A DNA stretch of 33,118 nt. Origin: Candolleomyces eurysporus. Taxonomy: Eukaryota > Basidiomycota > Agaricomycetes > Agaricales > Psathyrellaceae. The position numbers were made by a program, and so were the translations under genes. Below, one piece after another: positions 28,962-33,118 of the stretch (the stretch's first letter is position 1; each line of letters starts with the position of its first letter). Location: assembly GCA_027579435.1 (NCBI GenBank), contig JANBPK010000705.1, forward strand, positions 1-33,118, in the 5' to 3' direction. The notes beneath the pieces are model-generated. The model worked only from the letters and a program-made list of their open reading frames with translations. It ran no database searches and was not told the DNA's origin.

Positions 28962-29600
28962 TTATTGTTTTTTAGATATAACTATTGTAGCAAACATAGC
29001 TAATAATAAAATAAAACTTAAAATTATTAATAAAATAGCATCGTAAGTATAAAGATTATGTCCTAAAACTTCAATTTGTAAGAAATTTAAAATATTAAAA
29101 TCTGTATTTCCTGCAACTATATTTACTTTTCCTGCTGGTAAAAATGAAATATTTTCTCCTGGTAAAGAGAATAAGTTACTGTCATTAAAAATATTTAAAG
29201 CAGCTGGTCCCCAAGTTTGTTGGAAAGATGAAATTAATAAACTAGGAACATTATAAAAATTAAATGGTATAACACCATAAATTATATATAAAAATAAAGA
29301 ACCTATACTTATAGCTAAAGGTAAATTTTTAGTATATTGAGTACCTGTTTCTAAAATATCTGTAAGTTTTATATTTATCATCATAATTACAAATAAAAAT
29401 AATACGGCTATGGCTCCAACATATATTACTATATATGATATTCCTATAAATTGTATTCCTATTAATATAATATATCCTGCTGCAAATACAAAAGTAAATA
29501 TTAAATATATAACTGAAATTACAGGATTTTTAGCTGTAATAGTTAATACACCTGATAATAAAGTACCAAATGCTGATAAATTCATAAATAATGCTGTCAT
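28962..29600 (-). CDS. nad6: NADH dehydrogenase subunit 6
   Basis: A membrane subunit of complex I near the quinone and proton coupling path. It has 212 residues. ATG 29600 gives MTALFMNLSAFGTLLSGVL. The conserved segment YLIFTFVFAAGYIILIGIQF and the following IGISYIVIYVGAIAVLFLF are typical of Nad6. A variable stretch lies at 95-165 and a final helix at the C-terminus. It stands between rps3 and trnS(gcu) in the minus-strand block. Confidence 0.95.
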   Translation of the reverse strand: MTALFMNLSAFGTLLSGVLTITAKNPVISVIYLIFTFVFAAGYIILIGIQFIGISYIVIYVGAIAVLFLFVIMMINIKLTDILETGTQYTKNLPLAISIGSLFLYIIYGVIPFNFYNVPSLLISSFQQTWGPAALNIFNDSNLFSLPGENISFLPAGKVNIVAGNTDFNILNFLQIEVLGHNLYTYDAILLIILSFILLLAMFATIVISKKQ

Positions 29601-29947
29601 TTATTTTTGTTTTTTTCTCCAATCTTCCTTATCCTTTTTTTACCCGAGAAGGGATGAAAAGGGAAAGGAACCTTGCCCTTAGCTATTACTTTGCCCCNCN
29701 ATCCTTACCTCTTTCCTTCGGGGAGATAAGGGGGGATAAATAAGGAAGAACGAGGTGGATAATAGCCTTTCAATTATTCTATACTTAGGAATAAAATAAA
29801 TAGAAGGCTTTAAACTAAAAAGTAAATTTTAATTTACCCTTACCGCCATCCCTCTTATTTTTGTTTTTTTAATTAAAGATAAGGATATAAGGCGGTTAGA
29901 AGGGGATAGTAGGTTTAACCTTGAATAATTTTACCTTCTCCCCGTTT

Positions 29948-29980
29948 CTCTTGCCTTCCTTTGGAAGGCTATAGGAGGTA
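29948..29980 (-). repeat. Family A repeat, inverted exact copy
   Basis: Exact reverse complement of 28894-28926 and 1659-1691. Confidence 0.9.
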
Positions 29981-30011
29981 GGGGGGAATGAATACCTGCC
30001 CCTCTCTAATC

Positions 30012-30053
30012 AAACTATCCCCCTGTCTCTGTAAGAACAACGGAGGCGGGGGA
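30012..30053 (+). repeat. 42-base direct repeat, unit 1
   Basis: Begins AAACTATCCCCCTGTCTCTG and continues with TAAGAACAACGGAGGC and a G run. Identical to 30088-30129, offset 76 bases. Its GTAAGAACAACGGAG core is related to repeat C' at 13351 and 16635. Confidence 0.9.
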
Positions 30054-30087
30054 AAGAAGGAGAGATATATAAGGGCCCTTTATATTA

Positions 30088-30129
30088 AAACTATCCCCCT
30101 GTCTCTGTAAGAACAACGGAGGCGGGGGA
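30088..30129 (+). repeat. 42-base direct repeat, unit 2
   Basis: Second identical unit. The 34 bases between the two copies include AGAGATATATAAGGGCCC. Confidence 0.9.
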
Positions 30130-30314
30130 GTGTAAAAAATATAAATAAGGAAGAACAATGGAAATAGGTAAAGATGACTAAGCAATCTTTTTTAAACTTA
30201 CACCTCTATACCCCTGGAGAAAGCGAAAGCTCCTTATCCTTATGATAAGGATANGGGGGGGGGTGAGGGTTCCTTATCCTTATGGGAAGGAGAAAGGGAT
30301 AAAGGGTTTAGATA

Positions 30315-31884
30315 TTATTTAAACATAAAATTTTGTGCGAAAGCAATTTTAATAGTATAAGCACCTTTTTTATTTTTTTTAGTTATTCTAGCTGTATCTA
30401 CAAAATTTACTTTACCTGTAGCAATAGCTCCCTTTTCAAATTTTTTAGTAGTTTTTCTAGGAATAATAGGTTCTCTCATTAATCTTCCTCCAATATGAAT
30501 ATATAAACCTGAAATATAAGCAGGAATAGATTTATCTAGTGAAGAATTTACCTCTTCTCCATTTTTTAAAGATGTTAAATTTAAATTGTTAGGAGTAGTA
30601 GTAAATTTATTTTTAGTATATAAATTATGGATAGCTGATCTAATATTTTTCTTTTTTAAGATAAGATAAAATAATTGAGCTAATATATTACTATCATAAT
30701 TAGATTTATGTAATCTAATTAAATTAAATTCAATAGGTTTTTTAAAATAAGAACTTAATAATTTAAATAAAATAATAAATTTATTAAAGAATAATTTAGT
30801 TATATTAGTATTATTTAAATTAAATAATGTTTTTTTTATTAAATTATTTTTTCTTAGTATTAATTTTATAGATTTATTTCTTCTTTTTATATTTCTACCT
30901 TCAATTACTGCTTTACCATTATTTTTATTATTATTTAAGAAAGGAGTAGAAGAATTATAAATAAAATTATACCATTTAAAAATTTTATAATCAGGTATTG
31001 TAATAAAGTATAATATTTCTATAATTATTTTATCAGGTGTATTTATAAATTTAGGTTTACTTATTAAACAATAAATAGATTTAAAGAAAGCACTTATTAA
31101 TTTTATTAAATCTTCAGATAAGTACCAATTTTTTTTTTCTCCGCATGTAACTATTTGAGTTTCCTTTGTAGAAGAACTAAAGATTGAATGGTTAGATAAA
31201 GAATTAAAATTATAACTACTATTTTTATTTCCTAACTTTCCACCATTACCTAAAGTTAATTTTGAATCTATAATCGTAGGTAAAAGCAATGGAGAAAGTA
31301 ATAATTTTTTATTTTTTAAATCTAAACCTATACCATTTTGATTATTATTAGTTATTAAATAATTAAATAATAAAGGTTTTAATTCTGTCCACTTAGGACT
31401 CTCCTTTTGTTTTTTTGTCTTATCATCTTGAGGTATGATAGCAACAGTAGACAATGGGAACATTTCTTTTTCTCTAAATAATTTTAATACTTCAATTTCA
31501 CTTTCATTTTTGTTTATAGTTATAAATTCTTCCTGCGGACCCTGTACTCTTCCTCCATGTAAGGAACCTTGGGGTATATTAGAATTTAATACCATTTTTC
31601 CTGTTACATTGTCGCTTAACAAAGGAGACGAAGGCAAGAATAAATTATCTACAACTGTTGCAATATTGTTTATAATATAAGACAATACACCTACATAAAC
31701 CAAGCAATATATACCAGTCCAAGAAGGAGAGGTAAATCCTTTAGGAATTAATTTAGTAAATTTAATTAAACTAAATTCTTTTTTTTTGTAATAATATTAT
31801 ATTCTGTTTGAAGGTTACTAGACCAACAAAAAAAATAATACTATTGCAAAAGGCAATATTATTTTTAATCATTTTCATTTTCAT
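30315..31884 (-). CDS. rps3: Ribosomal protein S3 (likely start upstream of a homopolymer error)
   Basis: A mitochondrial small-subunit ribosomal protein encoded as a free-standing gene. The C-terminus is diagnostic: KPIEFNLIRLHKSNYDSNIL, then IHIGGRLMREPIIPRKTTKK and KGAIATGKVNFVDTARITKK. The body is Asn/Lys/Ile-rich, as usual. The uninterrupted frame starts only at a TTG (31703) with no good N-terminus. Upstream, an open frame begins with ATG 31884 (also 31878 and 31872) and reads MKMKMIKNNIAFCNSII. It meets the downstream frame if the nine-A run at 31779-31787 is really eight. Corrected length would be about 522 residues. The C-terminal part is certain and the N-terminus is inferred. Confidence 0.85.
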
Positions 31885-32059
31885 TCGTTTAATTTTTATT
31901 TTTTTTTTTCCTTATATAAACATAACCATACCCTTCCTTTCTTTATATCTTTCCCCTTAGCCTTTAGGCGCCTCCATCCCCTTGAAAAGGAGATAGGGGG
32001 TGAAATAAGGCTGAAGAATAAAGGTGAATGTAAAAAGCTGGTTAGAAAATAAGGCTATA

Positions 32060-32132
32060 TAAGATTTAAGGGAATTGAACCCCTATAATATCCATTATGA
32101 GTGAACTGCATTAACCGTTATGCTAAAATCTT
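32060..32132 (-). tRNA. trnI: tRNA with CAU anticodon, probably tRNA-Ile reading AUA
   Basis: A 73-nt cloverleaf: acceptor AAGATTT/AAATCTT, D arm GCAT/ATGC, anticodon stem GTTCA/TGGAT with loop CTCATAA, and T loop TTCAATT. It is the third CAU tRNA. The loop and flanks (ACTCATAAT) match bacterial tRNA-Ile(CAU), whose C34 becomes lysidine. AUA is abundant here and read as Ile. It could instead be a third methionine tRNA. Confidence 0.8.
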
Positions 32133-32365
32133 TTCGTATGCCCTTTTTTTATCCTTCACTTAAAATAAGGAGAAAGGGAAAATATTAATTATTATTACTT
32201 TTAAAAATTTTCATTTTCCTTATATTATATTCTTTTTCGTTTAACCTCTATCACCATCCCTTACAAGGATATAGAGGATGGGAAATAATGCTATTTTATA
32301 TTTAGTGAAGGGTTAAGGAAAGGGTTATATAGTTAATAGTAAATAAAAATAAAGTGGGTGTTTGT

Positions 32366-32758
32366 CTATTTAGAATTAGCTTTATTACTAAAGCTAGAAG
32401 GCTGATCAAAATTTGTTAAAGCAATAGCACCTGAACCAATTTCTAAAATAAAACCAATAGTTAAAATTATAAAGAATATAATACCTATAGAGAATCCAAA
32501 AATAGAAACTTGATATAAAGAAACAGCTAATGGGAATAATAATAAAATTTCAAGATCAAAAATTAAGAATAGTAAAGCAACTATCATAAAATGAATTTGA
32601 AATGTAGATCTAGTTTGTTCAGGTAAAGCTAAGAATCCACATTCATAAGCAGAAATTTTAGATTCATCCGGTCTATGAGGAGCTAATAAAATATTTAATG
32701 CTAATAAAACAAATGATAATATTGGAATAAAAATAAATAAAAATAGTAAATTACTCAT
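32366..32758 (-). CDS. nad3: NADH dehydrogenase subunit 3
   Basis: A small membrane subunit of complex I, 130 residues. The mobile-loop motif YECGF with its conserved cysteine is at 38-42 and FDLE is at 67-70 in the second helix. Start ATG 32758 overlaps the nad2 stop by one base (TAATG), so translation is probably coupled. Downstream on the same strand is the CAU tRNA. Confidence 0.97.
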   Translation of the reverse strand: MSNLLFLFIFIPILSFVLLALNILLAPHRPDESKISAYECGFLALPEQTRSTFQIHFMIVALLFLIFDLEILLLFPLAVSLYQVSIFGFSIGIIFFIILTIGFILEIGSGAIALTNFDQPSSFSNKANSK

Positions 32759-33118
32759 TATATCTTAAATAAAGTTAAAGAAAGTACTTGTGTACTACTT
32801 AAAATTAATGTAGGTTTTAATATAAATAATAATATAAATAAACTTAAAGAAGATATTATAAAACTATGAACTGTAGATGTTGTTCCTTCCAATACCTCTT
32901 CTCCTTTTGTTTTTATTAGAGATTGAGTAGATATTTGTGGAGTAGTATGAAGTATTTTAATAATTTTTAAATAATAAGAAGCACTTATTACACTTACTAT
33001 TATAGCTAATATACTAATAAAATAATAACCTTGATCTAAAGCAGAATATAATACAAATTGTTTAGAGAAAAAAACCAATTAAAGGTGGAATACCAGCCAT
33101 AGAGAATAAAGAAATAGA
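32758..33118 (-). CDS. nad2: nad2 3' end, redundant copy (contig-end overlap)
   Basis: This holds the C-terminal part of Nad2, including the true stop codon at 32758-32760. From 32779 on it repeats bases 1-339. In this copy the A run at about 33068-33074 has seven A, against six in the first copy. The extra base breaks the frame, so only about 106 C-terminal residues read through here. The six-A version gives the conserved protein sequence and is the credible one. The stop TAA overlaps the ATG of nad3 as TAATG. Confidence 0.93.
32779..33118. repeat. Terminal redundancy, right copy
   Basis: Second copy of the end overlap. It differs from the left copy by one A in a homopolymer near 33070. Because both copies interrupt the same nad2 frame and joining them restores the gene, this is an assembly artefact and not a biological repeat. 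Confidence 0.95.

Larger units (their letters stand above)
29601..30314. other. rps3-nad6 spacer dense in GC-rich repeats
   Basis: 714 bases with no supportable gene. It holds a family B-like unit (29627-29672), Ns at 29698, 29700 and 30254, a family A copy (29948-29980), the 42-base direct repeat pair (30012 and 30088), and TCCTTATCCTTATG palindromes near 30231 and 30270. Confidence 0.75.

Overview
This window is a complete fungal mitochondrial genome, linearised, AT-rich and intronless. It carries the full fungal core set: nad1-6 and nad4L, cob, cox1-3, atp6, atp8, atp9, rps3, both rRNAs and 26 clear tRNA genes covering all 20 amino acids. Genes lie on both strands and standalone rps3 is present. 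Together with the many short GC-rich palindromic repeats between genes, this suggests a basidiomycete, but I cannot name a genus from sequence alone. The first 339 bases recur as the last 340 bases (32779-33118) with one extra A in a homopolymer. The window is therefore a circle of about 32,778 bp cut inside nad2, with redundant ends.

Layout. One long minus-strand block wraps the cut. Read 5' to 3' it is rnl, trnD, nad4, trnI(gau), trnV, nad4L, nad5, nad2 (across the cut), nad3, trnI(cau)-like, rps3, nad6, trnS(gcu), trnY, trnM, rns. A plus-strand segment at 10.1-13.3 kb holds trnG(gcc), an unrecognised proline-rich ORF (orf397) and cob. Next is a minus-strand segment at 13.5-18.4 kb, read as cox1, cox3, a strong candidate for the mitochondrial RNase P RNA (rnpB), atp6, atp8 and trnL(uag). 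A plus-strand segment at 19.3-26.2 kb holds atp9, most tRNAs, cox2, nad1, a degenerate tRNA-like copy and a 48-codon relative of orf397. One minus-strand trnR(ccg) lies inside it.

How it works together. The proteins are membrane subunits of respiratory complexes I, III and IV and of ATP synthase. The rRNAs, tRNAs and Rps3 belong to the organelle ribosome and its translation system, and the RNase P RNA candidate would trim tRNA 5' ends. Core genes use TGG only for Trp, matching a tRNA-Trp with anticodon CCA. Yet orf397 and its small relative each have one in-frame TGA. By eye, CGN Arg codons are absent except for a single CGG, which encodes the essential arginine of atp6 and matches a dedicated tRNA-Arg(CCG).

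Sequence quality. About 30 single N characters sit almost always just 5' of homopolymers, and some homopolymers are one base too long. These split nad5 and nad4L and probably the start of rps3. Deleting the N, or one homopolymer base, restores each frame, so I treat these as assembly errors rather than pseudogenes.
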